Positions 34,678 to 44,802 are shown, counted from the first letter of the stretch. The stretch is DNA of 64,000 nt from Propionivibrio dicarboxylicus (GCA_945902805.1 CAMDMZ010000019.1:1-64000); one strand, 5' to 3'. Numbers and translations are program-made. The notes: generated by a model not told the origin, from the letters alone.

Positions 34678-36581
34678 CCCATCAACCATTCCGCGTGCTC
34701 GCCGTCATCCCACCGATGACGCAACTCAACACGCCCTACCCCTCGACCGCCTACCTCACCGGATTTTTGCGTTCGCGCCACATCGATGCCGTACAGGAAG
34801 ATCTCGCCCTCGCCCTCGTGCTGCACCTGCTTTCAAAGAATGGGCTCGCTGGCCTGCACGACCAGGCGACGCGACTGACGAAAGCACAGCGCAGTCCGGC
34901 CGTGCGCGCCTTCGTACATCACTACGCGCGCTATGCCGCCACTATCGAGCCAGCCATCGCCTTCCTGCAAGGTCGCGACCCCAGCCTCGCCATGCGCATC
35001 GCCGGTCGCCAGTTCCTGCCTGAAGGACCGCGTTTCGCAGCACTCGACGTGTATATCGACGATGACGGCGGTGATCCGCTGGCCTGGGCCTTTGGCGCGC
35101 TCGGCGTACAAGATCGCGCCCGCCATTTCGCCACGCTCTACCTCAACGATCTCGCTGACGTCTTGCGCGATGCGGTCGATCCACGCTTTGAATTCGTCCG
35201 CTATGCCGAGTCGATTGCCCAGAGCCAGGCCAGCTTCGACCCTTTGGCGCAAGCACTGGCCGCACCCAAAAACCTGATCGACGATGCGCTGCATGAACTC
35301 ACACTGGCCGCCATCGCAAAGCATCAGCCCAGCTTGGTCCTGCTGTCGACGCCCTTCCCCGGCAATGTCTATGGTGCCCTGCGCATCGCCCAAACCATCA
35401 AGGCACACGATCCGACCATTGCCATTGCCCTCGGCGGCGGCTACGTCAATACCGAGTTGCGCGAACTGACCGAACCACGTCTGTTCGACTTTGTCGACTA
35501 CGTCACCCTGGACGATGGCGAACTCCCCGTTTTGACGCTAATCGAACACCTGCAAGGCCAGCGGTCGGCGGAAGATCTGGTGCGTTGCTTCGTGCGTCAG
35601 GAAGATCTGGTTCGCTACATCAGTGCCGCCGCAGCCGAGATTGCGTTTGCCGACGCCGGCACACCGACGTGGGACGGCCTGCCGCTGGACCGTTACCTCT
35701 CGGTGCTGGACATGCTCAATCCCATGCACCGGCTCTGGTCCGATGGCCGCTGGAACAAGCTCACCGTCGCCCACGGTTGCTATTGGAAGAAGTGCACGTT
35801 CTGCGACACCTCGCTCGACTACATTTCGCGCTACGAAGCCATCGCCGCTGCCACGCTTGTGGACCGTATCGAAGCCATCATCGCCGAGACCGGCCAGAGC
35901 GGTTTTCACTTCGTCGACGAAGCCGCGCCACCCAAAGCCTTGCGCGCGCTGGCCGAGGAGTTGCTGCGACGCCAGGTGGCGATTTCGTGGTGGGGCAATA
36001 TCCGTTTCGAAAAATCCTTCACTCCTGAGCTCTGCCAACTTCTTGCCGACAGCGGTTGTATTGCCGTCTCGGGCGGGCTGGAAGTCGCCTCCGATCGTTT
36101 GCTGAAACTGATGCAAAAAGGGGTCTCGGTCGAGCAGGTGGCGCGGGTGACCAACGCATTTACCGAAGCCGGTATTCTGGTTCACGCTTATTTGATGTAT
36201 GGCTTTCCAACCCAGACGGTACAAGACACGGTGGATGCACTTGAATATGTGCGCCAATTATTCGAAGCCGGTTGCATCAATTCAGGATTCTTCCACCGCT
36301 TTGCCTGTACGGTGCATTCCCCGGTCGGCCTGCACCCCGAGGAATTCGGCGTCAAACTGCGACCATTGCCGGCCGGAAGATTCGCCAAAAACGACGTCGC
36401 CTTCATCGACCCGACTGGCGTCGATCATGCGACTCTAGGCAAAGCACTCGAAAAAGCGATCTACAACTACATGCACGGCATCGGCATGGATGAAGACGTG
36501 CGCCGCTGGTTCAGCGGCAAGGTACCGCGCAGCCGCGTGCCACACGATTTCGTCGAACGGGCATTGGCCGGCAACGTATGA
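34674..36581 (+). CDS. B12-binding-type radical SAM protein of unknown reaction
   Basis: This protein has 635 residues; ATG at 34674 overlaps the dusC stop. The N-terminal third (VLAVIPPMTQLNTPYPSTAY...) is the layout of a cobalamin-binding-like domain (about residues 200-300, VLLSTPFPGNVYGALRIAQ and IALGGGYVNTEL), but the DxHxxG cobalamin motif is not visible. The radical SAM core starts at GCYWKKCTFCDTS. The three cysteines are spaced CX4CX2C rather than the common CX3CX2C. ISWWGNIRFEKSF and SGGLEVASDRLLKLMQKG follow. Such proteins methylate or rearrange unactivated carbons. Overlap with dusC and the next gene suggests a shared operon. Confidence 0.8.
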   Translation: MTHQPFRVLAVIPPMTQLNTPYPSTAYLTGFLRSRHIDAVQEDLALALVLHLLSKNGLAGLHDQATRLTKAQRSPAVRAFVHHYARYAATIEPAIAFLQGRDPSLAMRIAGRQFLPEGPRFAALDVYIDDDGGDPLAWAFGALGVQDRARHFATLYLNDLADVLRDAVDPRFEFVRYAESIAQSQASFDPLAQALAAPKNLIDDALHELTLAAIAKHQPSLVLLSTPFPGNVYGALRIAQTIKAHDPTIAIALGGGYVNTELRELTEPRLFDFVDYVTLDDGELPVLTLIEHLQGQRSAEDLVRCFVRQEDLVRYISAAAAEIAFADAGTPTWDGLPLDRYLSVLDMLNPMHRLWSDGRWNKLTVAHGCYWKKCTFCDTSLDYISRYEAIAAATLVDRIEAIIAETGQSGFHFVDEAAPPKALRALAEELLRRQVAISWWGNIRFEKSFTPELCQLLADSGCIAVSGGLEVASDRLLKLMQKGVSVEQVARVTNAFTEAGILVHAYLMYGFPTQTVQDTVDALEYVRQLFEAGCINSGFFHRFACTVHSPVGLHPEEFGVKLRPLPAGRFAKNDVAFIDPTGVDHATLGKALEKAIYNYMHGIGMDEDVRRWFSGKVPRSRVPHDFVERALAGNV

Positions 36582-36790
36582 AGCCGGAAGATCTCGAATT
36601 GCTGGTCACCCGCGTCATGCCTTTCGGCAAACATAAGGGCTGCCTGATCGCAGACCTGCCGGGCAATTACCTCAACTGGTTTGCGCGCAAAGGTTTCCCA
36701 CCCGGCGAAATCGGCCGCCTGCTGGCCCTGATGCAGGAGATGGACCATAACGGACTCTCGCCCCTGCTCGATCCCCTGCGGCGGCGATAA
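36578..36790 (+). CDS. DUF3820 small protein
   Basis: This protein has 70 residues. It has VMPFGKHKGCLIADLPGNYL and WFARKGFPPGEIGRLLALMQEM. The FGKhKG..i.dlP..YL.W...kG motif is the DUF3820 family, whose biochemical role is not established. It overlaps the radical SAM gene by 4 nt and precedes truC by 9 nt, so it belongs to this operon. Confidence 0.85.
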   Translation: MKPEDLELLVTRVMPFGKHKGCLIADLPGNYLNWFARKGFPPGEIGRLLALMQEMDHNGLSPLLDPLRRR

Positions 36791-36799
36791 GCAGGCGCG

Positions 36800-37513
36800 A
36801 TGCTGGAAATCCTCTTCCGTGATGACCACCTGATCGCCATTCACAAGCCGGCCGGACTGCTGGTTCATCGCAGCAACATCGATCGCCACGAAACGCGCTT
36901 TGCGGTGCAATTGCTGCGCGACCAGATCGGCCAGCATGTCTATCCCGCGCACCGGCTCGACAAAGGCACCTCGGGCATCCTGCTGTTCGCGCTGAATGGC
37001 GATATCGCGCGCGCACTCGGTCGTCAATTCGAAGCGGGAACGGTGGGCAAAACCTACCGTGCCATCGTGCGTGGCTGGCCGCCGGAATCAGGCCGTATCG
37101 ATCATCCGCTGAGCCGCCAGTTTGATGACCATGGCCGCCCTCAAACCGAGACCGCAATGCAGGCGCTGCCGGCGCTGACTGACTTCCGTCGCCTCGCCAC
37201 GGCTGAAATCGATGCCTGCGTCGATCGCTACCCACGCTCGCGTTATGCGCTGGTAGAACTGACGCCACTAACCGGCCGCCAGCATCAATTGCGCCGCCAC
37301 ATGAAGCACATTGCGCACCCCATCATCGGCGATGCGACGCACGGCAAAGGACGACACAATCGATTTTTCCAGGAGCGCTTCGCTTGTCATCGTTTGCTGC
37401 TGGCATCAACAGAACTACGCCTGCAGCATCCGCTCAGCGCTGAAGTTCTGCTCTTGCAAACCCCACCAGCCGCCGATTTCGCCGCCGTATCGACGGCCCT
37501 GGGCTGGGACTGA
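36800..37513 (+). CDS. truC: tRNA pseudouridine(65) synthase
   Basis: This protein has 237 residues in the RluA family. IHKPAGLLVHRS and HRLDKGTSGILLFA (catalytic Asp in RLD) are present, as are KTYRAIVRGWPP and ELTPLTGRQHQLRRHM. A short N-terminus with no S4 domain and the DFRRLAT..E phrase fit TruC, which modifies U65 in tRNAIle and tRNAAsp. It ends 5 nt before the end of a convergent GGDEF gene; no clear terminator separates them. Confidence 0.9.
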   Translation: MLEILFRDDHLIAIHKPAGLLVHRSNIDRHETRFAVQLLRDQIGQHVYPAHRLDKGTSGILLFALNGDIARALGRQFEAGTVGKTYRAIVRGWPPESGRIDHPLSRQFDDHGRPQTETAMQALPALTDFRRLATAEIDACVDRYPRSRYALVELTPLTGRQHQLRRHMKHIAHPIIGDATHGKGRHNRFFQERFACHRLLLASTELRLQHPLSAEVLLLQTPPAADFAAVSTALGWD

Positions 37514-37518
37514 TGCGA

Positions 37519-38529
37519 TCAGGATGTCCCGGGGTCAAAAACAACCACCCGATTGCCGCCATCGTGCTTACCCAGGTAAGCCGCCAAACTCGCACATTGC
37601 GACAACTCTTCAGCGGTTTTGCCGTGTCGCGGATAGCCAGCCACACCGGCCGTCACGGTGGCTTGCAGACCAAAATTGCCAAACACGGGATGACTACCGG
37701 CGAGGTGCGACCGCCATTGCTCCGCCAGCCGCGCGGCCATCTCGATCTCAATCCCGGGCAACACCATCATGAACTCATCGCCGCCATGACGACAGGCAAT
37801 GATCTGCGTTTCGGCAAGGGTCGATAACAACTGGCTGCCCAAGACCCTGATCACCTCATCGCCGGCTTGCTGGCCATAAGTCTCATTGATTTTTTTCAAA
37901 TGATCGATATCGAGCAACACCACCGAGAGCGGCTTGCCTTCATGGCGCGCCAGGCTGAGCTGGTGTTCCAGAACGTCGTTCAAGTAAGCGCGGTTATATA
38001 CCCCCGTAAGCGCATCCCGCTGGCGCATTTCACCTAGACGAACCTGCAACGCCTCGATTTCGTCGAGTTTGGCTCGCAGCGTGGCATTGCTGCAGGCCAG
38101 TTCGCCAGCCTGCTCGCGCAAGCGTCGTTCGCGCAAAACTGCCGCCGTCATGTCTTGCACATGAACGGCACAAGCCGGCACGGATACCAAACGTATCGGC
38201 GTCAGGTTGATCAGTTGCTGCATGCGCTGGTCCCGGTGGCGATCGTCAGGGTTCCGATACAAGGGCAGGATCGAGCGATGAATCGAGGGCGAGAGCAAAC
38301 CGGCAAGGTGATAGGAAAGTGCCTGTTGCAAGGCATTTTCAAAACGCGTACCGACCACGTCGGGAAAGATCGTCCGAATCGATTGGCCGATCGCGATATC
38401 GGCCGCAATCCCGCTGTACTCGACCATCCAGCGGTTCCACACCAGTACGCGGGCGTCGGCATCGACGACAACAATTCCATTGGCGATGGCGTCGAGCACT
38501 TCCGAGCGAACTGTGGCGTCGATGTCCAT
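37519..38529 (-). CDS. PAS-GGDEF diguanylate cyclase
   Basis: This 336-residue cytoplasmic protein has a PAS-like N-terminus (EVLDAIANGIVVVDADARVLVWNRWMV) and a coiled linker (RERRLREQAGELACSN). A GGDEF domain follows (DALTGVYNRAYL, LDIDHLKKINETYGQQAGDE, RHGGDEFMMV). The I-site position reads ETQII, so no RxxD is present and product inhibition is probably absent. It is translated after the CheC-like gene with a 1-nt overlap, linking c-di-GMP to a chemotaxis-type phosphatase fold. Confidence 0.9.
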   Translation of the reverse strand: MDIDATVRSEVLDAIANGIVVVDADARVLVWNRWMVEYSGIAADIAIGQSIRTIFPDVVGTRFENALQQALSYHLAGLLSPSIHRSILPLYRNPDDRHRDQRMQQLINLTPIRLVSVPACAVHVQDMTAAVLRERRLREQAGELACSNATLRAKLDEIEALQVRLGEMRQRDALTGVYNRAYLNDVLEHQLSLARHEGKPLSVVLLDIDHLKKINETYGQQAGDEVIRVLGSQLLSTLAETQIIACRHGGDEFMMVLPGIEIEMAARLAEQWRSHLAGSHPVFGNFGLQATVTAGVAGYPRHGKTAEELSQCASLAAYLGKHDGGNRVVVFDPGTS

Positions 38530-39143
38530 CAGCCTAAACCCTGTGCCTCAAGAAATCGATCGATACACTCAATCAAGCCGCGCAAGGAACCGACATTGAG
38601 AAGAAAGAGCAAATGACCATTGAGCCGTTGCCGGCTGATCGTCAGATCAACCTGAACCAACAGAATCACACGATCGGGATCAGTCCCAAAGAGGTCCAGC
38701 GTCAACGAATCAGCATATTGATGCTGCGGCAGGCTACCCTCGAACTCGACCGCAAACATATCGGCCAAGGCGCTGATGCAGGCATTGAGAATGATGTTGC
38801 CAACCTCGCACATCGCCTCCTGTTCCAGCTCTGACAGTTGCTCGGGTGGAACCAGTTCACCGAGCATGTGGGCAACGATCACCAACGCATTGTTTTCCGG
38901 AAAGAGCAGCATGGCTCTGGCATCGAACGGGCCGTGAAAATCCTGCGACACCAGCGACATGTGGGTCATCTCGCGCGTCGTCAGTGCCGCTCTAACCTCC
39001 GCCGGCGGCAGGAACAGAATGTTGGGGGCCGAGAGCTGGATTTCGTCGCGCACGATTTGGCTCAGGCTGGCCGCTGCACGACCGACACCGATATTGAAAA
39101 TCTCGGATAGTGCGTCGCGCTGCAGTTCGCTGACTTCAATCAT
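38529..39143 (-). CDS. CheC-type phosphatase-like protein
   Basis: This protein has 204 residues with two CheC repeats. One starts LSEIFNIGVGRAAASLSQIV and the other CEVGNIILNACISALADM. Each has the E-x-x-N pair that hydrolyses CheY-P in CheC, CheX and FliY. SEIFNIG is the classic start of the first site. No CheD or flagellar gene lies nearby. The partner may instead be a REC domain from one of the many signalling proteins in this window. It stands first in a two-gene unit with the PAS-GGDEF gene. Confidence 0.85.
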   Translation of the reverse strand: MIEVSELQRDALSEIFNIGVGRAAASLSQIVRDEIQLSAPNILFLPPAEVRAALTTREMTHMSLVSQDFHGPFDARAMLLFPENNALVIVAHMLGELVPPEQLSELEQEAMCEVGNIILNACISALADMFAVEFEGSLPQHQYADSLTLDLFGTDPDRVILLVQVDLTISRQRLNGHLLFLLNVGSLRGLIECIDRFLEAQGLG

Positions 39144-39296
39144 GGTGCATGCTCGATGGTCGATAGTAGATGGCGAGCGTCACTTTAAGCCCGGGCAGGC
39201 AGTTTAACGAGAAACACCAAGCGACGAATCACTACAATCAAGCACTTGCTTTGCTCTGGCGCGCGCGCGCAATGAGAACTTCGACCGTATCGCCTG

Positions 39297-41078
39297 ATGT
39301 TTGATGCTTCCTTACGCTGGCTCAGCCTGTCCTGCTTGTGCCTACTCAGCCTGCTGAGCACTGCTGGCAGCGCGGAGACCGCGCTGCCGACCAGCACGGC
39401 TCCCGAAATGGCGTTAACGCTGGTCGCGCCCGAATCGGTGCATGCCCTGCTCACTCAGTATCTCGATCTGCCGGCGCAAATCAGCGGCGATGACGCGCAA
39501 CAGGTACTGACGCGACGGATTCGGCGCGAAGCGGCTGAACTGCTCGCCACCGAGGGTTATTTTTCCCCGCGCATCGAAGTACAGCCAGCCACCGCATCAC
39601 CGGCCACACTGATCGTCGACGTGGTCCCCGGCACACTTACCCGGGTTGAAACTGTTGCGCTCGAATTCCACGGCGATCTGGCGGCTGACGCTGACACACA
39701 ATCCGCTCGTCGCGACCAGCTACGAGCCGAATGGCGACTCAAAGCGGGCGCCGCCTTTCGTTCGGCCGACTGGGAAGCTGCGAAAGCCAAACTTCTGGCG
39801 ACCCTGCTGGCCACCGACCACGCCACCGCACGTCTCGTCGAGAGCCAGGCTGAGGTCGATCCGGAACGGGCGACGGCCCGCCTGCACCTCGTCATCGACA
39901 GCGGCCCGCTGGTGCGCTTCGGTGCCCTGAGCATCCGCGGTCTGAAACGCTACGACGCCGCGCTGGTCCAGCGGCTGGCGCCCTTCGCTGCAGGCGATCC
40001 CTATCGGCGTGACGCCCTGCTGGCCTTTCAAACGCGCCTGCAAAACACACCCTGGTTTCATTCGGTGATCGTCGAACTTGACCCGGTCGATCCAAGCAGC
40101 GTGGATAACATCGTACCGGTCCGCGTCACGCTCGCCGAAACGTCTGCCCAGCGCATCAGCACCGGCCTTGGCTACAGCACTAATAGCGGCACACGCGGCG
40201 AACTCAACTACCGCCATCACGATTTCCTGGGCCGGGCCTGGGATTTGAATAGTGGTGTACGCAGCGAACAAAAGCGTCAGTCCGTATTCGCCGATCTGGC
40301 GCTAGTGCCCGATGCAGCCGGCTACCGACTTAACCTTGGTGGCCGCCTGGAAACCACCGATATCGAAGGCCTGATCACTAAACGCCGGGTGCTGGGTGCT
40401 ACTCGCAGTCGTGTCGAGGACAAGATCGAACGACGCCTCGGGCTCGAATGGCAACACGAAAACCAACGCACGGCGACCACCGTCGGCGACAACAGCACGG
40501 CCTTGACGCTTGATTGGCACTGGATTCGCCGCGCGGTAGATGACACGCTGCATCCTCGGCAAGGCAATCTGATCGAGCTCCGGCTCGGCGGCGCCGCAAA
40601 ACAACTACTGTCCGACCGCAGCTTTGTCCGTAGCCATCTACGCGTCCAGCACTGGTGGCCGATCAATCACTGGAATCAGCGCGACACGCTGGCCGTGCGC
40701 GGTGAACTGGGCTTTACCGCCGCCGCATCGCGCACCGGCATACCGCAGGATTACCTGTTCCGTAGCGGCGGCGGACAAACGGTACGCGGCCACGCCTACC
40801 AAAGCCTCGGCGTGGCCGAAGACAATGCCATCAAAGGCGGTCGCAGTTTGCTGGTCGGCAGTCTCGAATACACGCATTGGCAGGCCGGACCATGGGGCAC
40901 GGCGGTGTTCGTGGATGTCGGCGACGCGGCAGATCGCTGGCGCGACATGAAGCCCGCCGTCGGCATCGGCATTGGCGCACGCTGGCAAAGCCCCGTCGGT
41001 TCGCTGGCCTTCGACCTGGCGCGCGGCAGTCGCAGTGCGCGCTGGTATCCGCACTTTGCCCTGATGGTGGCCTTCTGA
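39297..41078 (+). CDS. tamA: Outer-membrane translocation and assembly protein TamA
   Basis: This 593-residue protein of the Omp85 superfamily has a signal peptide (FDASLRWLSLSCLCLLSLLSTAGSA). POTRA domains follow (about 45-275, with GPLVRFGALSIRGLKRYDAA), then a 16-strand barrel with FRSGGGQTVRGHAYQSLG (the VRG/F motif of the lid loop) and a terminal Phe (HFALMVAF). It forms the outer-membrane half of the TAM complex with TamB, which is encoded immediately downstream with a 1-nt overlap. Confidence 0.93.
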   Translation: MFDASLRWLSLSCLCLLSLLSTAGSAETALPTSTAPEMALTLVAPESVHALLTQYLDLPAQISGDDAQQVLTRRIRREAAELLATEGYFSPRIEVQPATASPATLIVDVVPGTLTRVETVALEFHGDLAADADTQSARRDQLRAEWRLKAGAAFRSADWEAAKAKLLATLLATDHATARLVESQAEVDPERATARLHLVIDSGPLVRFGALSIRGLKRYDAALVQRLAPFAAGDPYRRDALLAFQTRLQNTPWFHSVIVELDPVDPSSVDNIVPVRVTLAETSAQRISTGLGYSTNSGTRGELNYRHHDFLGRAWDLNSGVRSEQKRQSVFADLALVPDAAGYRLNLGGRLETTDIEGLITKRRVLGATRSRVEDKIERRLGLEWQHENQRTATTVGDNSTALTLDWHWIRRAVDDTLHPRQGNLIELRLGGAAKQLLSDRSFVRSHLRVQHWWPINHWNQRDTLAVRGELGFTAAASRTGIPQDYLFRSGGGQTVRGHAYQSLGVAEDNAIKGGRSLLVGSLEYTHWQAGPWGTAVFVDVGDAADRWRDMKPAVGIGIGARWQSPVGSLAFDLARGSRSARWYPHFALMVAF

Positions 41079-44000
41079 TGGTGCGCGCCGGGATCAAACT
41101 GTGGCTGAGCCTAATGCTCGTTGTTTTCGTCAGCGGCGGACTTGTCACCTGGTCGCCCGCAGCACTGGAGCTGGCGGTCGGGTTGCTCACGGCTTTCAGC
41201 CCGATCGCGCTACAGATTGATGGCGCCCGTGGGCGTCTCATCGGTCCGCTCAGCATTGAGCGCTGGCAGATCGAATCTGGCGGTGATCGCTACACGCTTC
41301 ACGACATCGAGCTTGACTGGGCGCCGCTGGCGCTGCTGGATGGCCGACTGGAAATTCACCGCCTGAAAGTCGCCCGCATCGTGCTAGTCCAAGCCGCCAG
41401 CGCGGCGACCAAACCGCCGGCCGATTTGCACTTGCCGCTCGCGGTAGACGTGAAGACACTACAAATCGGCCGCATCGAGATCGACACTGCGGATGCCGCA
41501 CAGCCAGTGGCCCGCGATCTGCAAGCCACGTTCACCAGCGACGGCGCCACGCACCGCCTCGACGCGCTCTCGGTCGACCTCCACGCCGGCACGCTGAGCG
41601 GACACGGCATCCTCGCCGGCTATGCTCCGTTTGCTGTCCTGGCCGAAGCCCACTTAGCTAAAACAGGCACCCCGGCCATCAACGTAACTGCACGAGCGAA
41701 GGGCGACCTGGATGCCATTGCCATCGATTTCGATAGTCAGGTAACGGGGCAGGCAGAATCGGCAACACGCCAATCGCCGCATTTTTCCATCACCGGCATG
41801 GCCCACCTGCGGCCGTTTGCACCTCAACTGCTGAGCGCCTTGCACATCAAGGCGCGCGACCTTGATCCTCACGACTTTCTCGCCACCGCACCACGCGCAC
41901 GACTGGCACTGGATGTCGATTTGATGCCGCAAGCCGATGGCGCCTTAGCCGGTCGCCTGCAGGCCAGCAACACCGCACCCTTGCCGCTGGATCGCGACGG
42001 ACTGCCGTTTTCGTCTGCCGAAGCCGGACTGCTGCTGCATTGGAACACCTCACCGCGCCGGCTCAAACTGGACGGTGTGCGCGTAAAAGTCGGTTATGGC
42101 GGGACGGCGCATGGACGCGTCGACCTGACCTGGCCCGACGACACCGCCGTGCCCCATGGCAATACCGACCTGACGCTGACGCAACTTGATCCGGCCGCAT
42201 TGCATTCGGCCCTGCGCCCGGCCCGCCTTTCCGGACGCGTCATTCTGCGCGGCGACGGTGACGGACAGCAAGCCACGCTCACCCTTGCCGATGGCCCGAT
42301 GCGGCTCACCGCCGAACTGGCGCGACGCGGCAATACTCTCACGCTGTCGCGGCTACAGCTTGAAAGAGGCCGAGAAAAGCTCGACGGCACGGGCACCTTG
42401 GAACTCGACGCCGCACGCAGTTGGAACGTCACCGGCCAGTTGCACCACTTCGATCCCGCTATGTTTATCGATGCCGCTCATGCCAAACTCAATGCCGAAC
42501 TCAATGCCGAATTCAATGCCGAATTCGACGCCAGTGGCCATCTGTTGCCGCACCTCGATGGACACCTGCGCTTCGCCCTGGCTGAGAGCCGGCTGCAAGA
42601 CCAGACACTGGCGGGCAACGGCGATCTGGTGTTCACCAACCTCGATCAGCCGGCCAGCTTGCTCGTCGCCAACGGCATGGCTCACCTAAGCGGCCACTTG
42701 AATCTCGCGCTGGACAAGAGTCGGCTGGCCTTCAAGGGTGGTTGGGGGAATTCGAATGGTGGGGCCGAAAAACTGGAACTGAGCCTGAGCATCCCCGACA
42801 TAGCGCGCCATCGCGCGCTGTTCCCCAGCCTGCCGCCCGACGTGACCGGAGCACTCGATCTGACCCTCGCCGGCAGCCCCGGCCAGCATCGCGTAACGGC
42901 AACCGCCGACCTGCCAGGCGCGCGCCGGCTGACCTTGAGCATGGACGGTATGCTACGACTGGCGGCCAACAACTGGCGCGACGCCACCTGGCAAGGCCGC
43001 ATCGACAGCTTGTCGCTCGCCGGCGACTTGCCTTTAGCCCTATTGACTCCCGCGCCGCTGACATTGAACCGCGCACACATCACGCTCGGCGCCACTGAAC
43101 TGAGCGTTTCCGGCGGGCGCGTGGCTTTGGCAGAAAGTAGCTGGCAACCCGGCCACATCCGAAGCAGTGGCCGCTTTGATGACATCGCCTTACGCCTGGG
43201 CGCGGCCATCGACCAAACCAGCCCGCCCCCGGCGCGCGCCCGTGGCGACTGGGCGCTAACGCTGCAAGACCAGCAATCCAGCCAGAATGTCGACAAATTG
43301 CTGGCCGGCCATTTGCGCGCCAACGTCCCGGATTTACGCGGCCTCGGTCCCGCGGTCGATGGCAACCTGACCAGCGCCGGCGCCATCGAGATCGATGCCG
43401 AATTCGCCGGCACGCTCGCTGCGCCCGTTCTCAGCGGCCATGTCCACGGCAAGGGGCTGGCCATCGGTCTGCTCGACGAGAACGTGCAACTGCGTGAAGG
43501 CGAACTCGCCATCCGCTTCGACCGCGAGCGTGCGGTCATCGAGCGGCTTGATTTCGTCGCGCCGCAGCGGCCGCCGGCGAATGCCAAGCGAACTGTCAAC
43601 ACGGCTGGCTTTACCGCGCCCCAGGAGCCGGGGCGCGTGAGGTTGAGCGGCGACATCGACTTCACATCCGGGCAGCGCCAGGTGCGCTTGGTCGCCACAC
43701 TATCCCAAGTGCCTCTCTCGCAGCGGGTGGAACGCTGGATGGTGGCCTCGGGTACGGTGCGGCTGGACCAAGGCGGACCGGGTGGACAGGGCGGCCATGA
43801 CGCGCTGAGGATCAACGCTGATCTCGTCGCCGATGCCGGGTTCATGGCCGAGGCGGCCAGCGGCCAACCCAAACTGGCCGACGATATTGTTGTTCTCGGC
43901 CGTCAAAGCGCGGTCCGACGTAGTAGCCGTATCGACAGTCAGATTGTCTTTGACCTCGGCCAGCACGTCCACCTGCGTGCGGCCGGCCTGGCTGCGCGAC

Positions 44001-44662
44001 TATCCGGACGCTTGCATGTGCGCGGCGGCGGTGATCGGCCGCTGGCGGCGACGGGCAGCATCGCCACCCACGACGCTACCTTCGAAGCCTACGGCCAGCG
44101 CCTCACCGTGGAACGCGGTATCGTCAATTTCCAGGGACCGCTGGATGATCCCGGACTCAACGTACTCGCCTTACGCAAGGATTTGACATCGGGCACCGGT
44201 GCCAGCAACAGTGTCGAGGCCGGCGTTGAAGTCAGCGGCACGGCGCAACGCCCGCTGGTGCGTCTGGTATCGACGCCTGCGGTGTCGGATACTGAAAAGC
44301 TGTCCTGGATCGTTCTCGGTCGCGCGCCTGATGCAGCCGGTAGCGACAGTCAATTGCTGATCGCCGCTGCGGGCGCCATCCTCGGCAAACAAGGCGCCGG
44401 TATCGCCGGCCAATTGGCGCAAAACTTCGGTATCGATGAACTCTCGTTCCGCCAAACGCCGGGCGGCGAAGCGCTCGCTGGCCAGACGCTGGTGCTCGGC
44501 AAGCGTCTCTCGGCACGCACCTATCTGGCGTATGAACAGGGTTTAACCGCCGCCACCGGCGCAATCAAACTGACCTATGCGCTCACGCCGCGAATTTCGG
44601 TGGTCACCCATGCCGGCGACGATAATGCAATCGACGTGTTCTACCACTTCACGTTTGACTGA
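41078..44662 (+). CDS. tamB: Translocation and assembly protein TamB
   Basis: ATG at 41078 overlaps the tamA stop; the open frame upstream is not used. The 1194-residue product has an N-terminal anchor (IKLWLSLMLVVFVSGGLVTW), a long beta-taco of repeated strands and a C-terminal DUF490 domain (GSIATHDATFEAYGQRL, ERGIVNFQGPLDDPGLN, YALTPRISVVTHAG, FYHFTFD). It bridges the inner membrane to TamA and supports outer-membrane protein or phospholipid transfer. A dispersed-repeat copy (42085-42108) encodes KVGYGGTAHG in a beta-turn. A short internal repeat NAELNAEFNAEFDA occurs near residue 475. Confidence 0.93.
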   Translation: MVRAGIKLWLSLMLVVFVSGGLVTWSPAALELAVGLLTAFSPIALQIDGARGRLIGPLSIERWQIESGGDRYTLHDIELDWAPLALLDGRLEIHRLKVARIVLVQAASAATKPPADLHLPLAVDVKTLQIGRIEIDTADAAQPVARDLQATFTSDGATHRLDALSVDLHAGTLSGHGILAGYAPFAVLAEAHLAKTGTPAINVTARAKGDLDAIAIDFDSQVTGQAESATRQSPHFSITGMAHLRPFAPQLLSALHIKARDLDPHDFLATAPRARLALDVDLMPQADGALAGRLQASNTAPLPLDRDGLPFSSAEAGLLLHWNTSPRRLKLDGVRVKVGYGGTAHGRVDLTWPDDTAVPHGNTDLTLTQLDPAALHSALRPARLSGRVILRGDGDGQQATLTLADGPMRLTAELARRGNTLTLSRLQLERGREKLDGTGTLELDAARSWNVTGQLHHFDPAMFIDAAHAKLNAELNAEFNAEFDASGHLLPHLDGHLRFALAESRLQDQTLAGNGDLVFTNLDQPASLLVANGMAHLSGHLNLALDKSRLAFKGGWGNSNGGAEKLELSLSIPDIARHRALFPSLPPDVTGALDLTLAGSPGQHRVTATADLPGARRLTLSMDGMLRLAANNWRDATWQGRIDSLSLAGDLPLALLTPAPLTLNRAHITLGATELSVSGGRVALAESSWQPGHIRSSGRFDDIALRLGAAIDQTSPPPARARGDWALTLQDQQSSQNVDKLLAGHLRANVPDLRGLGPAVDGNLTSAGAIEIDAEFAGTLAAPVLSGHVHGKGLAIGLLDENVQLREGELAIRFDRERAVIERLDFVAPQRPPANAKRTVNTAGFTAPQEPGRVRLSGDIDFTSGQRQVRLVATLSQVPLSQRVERWMVASGTVRLDQGGPGGQGGHDALRINADLVADAGFMAEAASGQPKLADDIVVLGRQSAVRRSSRIDSQIVFDLGQHVHLRAAGLAARLSGRLHVRGGGDRPLAATGSIATHDATFEAYGQRLTVERGIVNFQGPLDDPGLNVLALRKDLTSGTGASNSVEAGVEVSGTAQRPLVRLVSTPAVSDTEKLSWIVLGRAPDAAGSDSQLLIAAAGAILGKQGAGIAGQLAQNFGIDELSFRQTPGGEALAGQTLVLGKRLSARTYLAYEQGLTAATGAIKLTYALTPRISVVTHAGDDNAIDVFYHFTFD
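42085..42108 (+). repeat. 24-bp dispersed repeat, copy 7 (in tamB)
   Basis: AAAAGTCGGTTATGG then CGGGACGGC, read as KVGYGGTA at a turn between two beta strands. Confidence 0.9.
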
Positions 44663-44802
44663 TTTTATCGGCGATCGCTAAAAATACAGTCACTTAGTTA
44701 CGCCAAGTTATGCCGATTTGCCTCGCGAAGCGTATCATGCCGTCCTTCGCCTGACTATTGCCCAACGATTGCCGTGGATTCCCGATCCCGGCGGGCACGT
44801 AA

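Noticed and set aside
40877..41077. Longer TamB start inside tamA
   Set aside because: The added residues are Arg/Gly-rich shadow sequence; the ATG at 41078 overlaps the tamA stop and starts at the membrane anchor.
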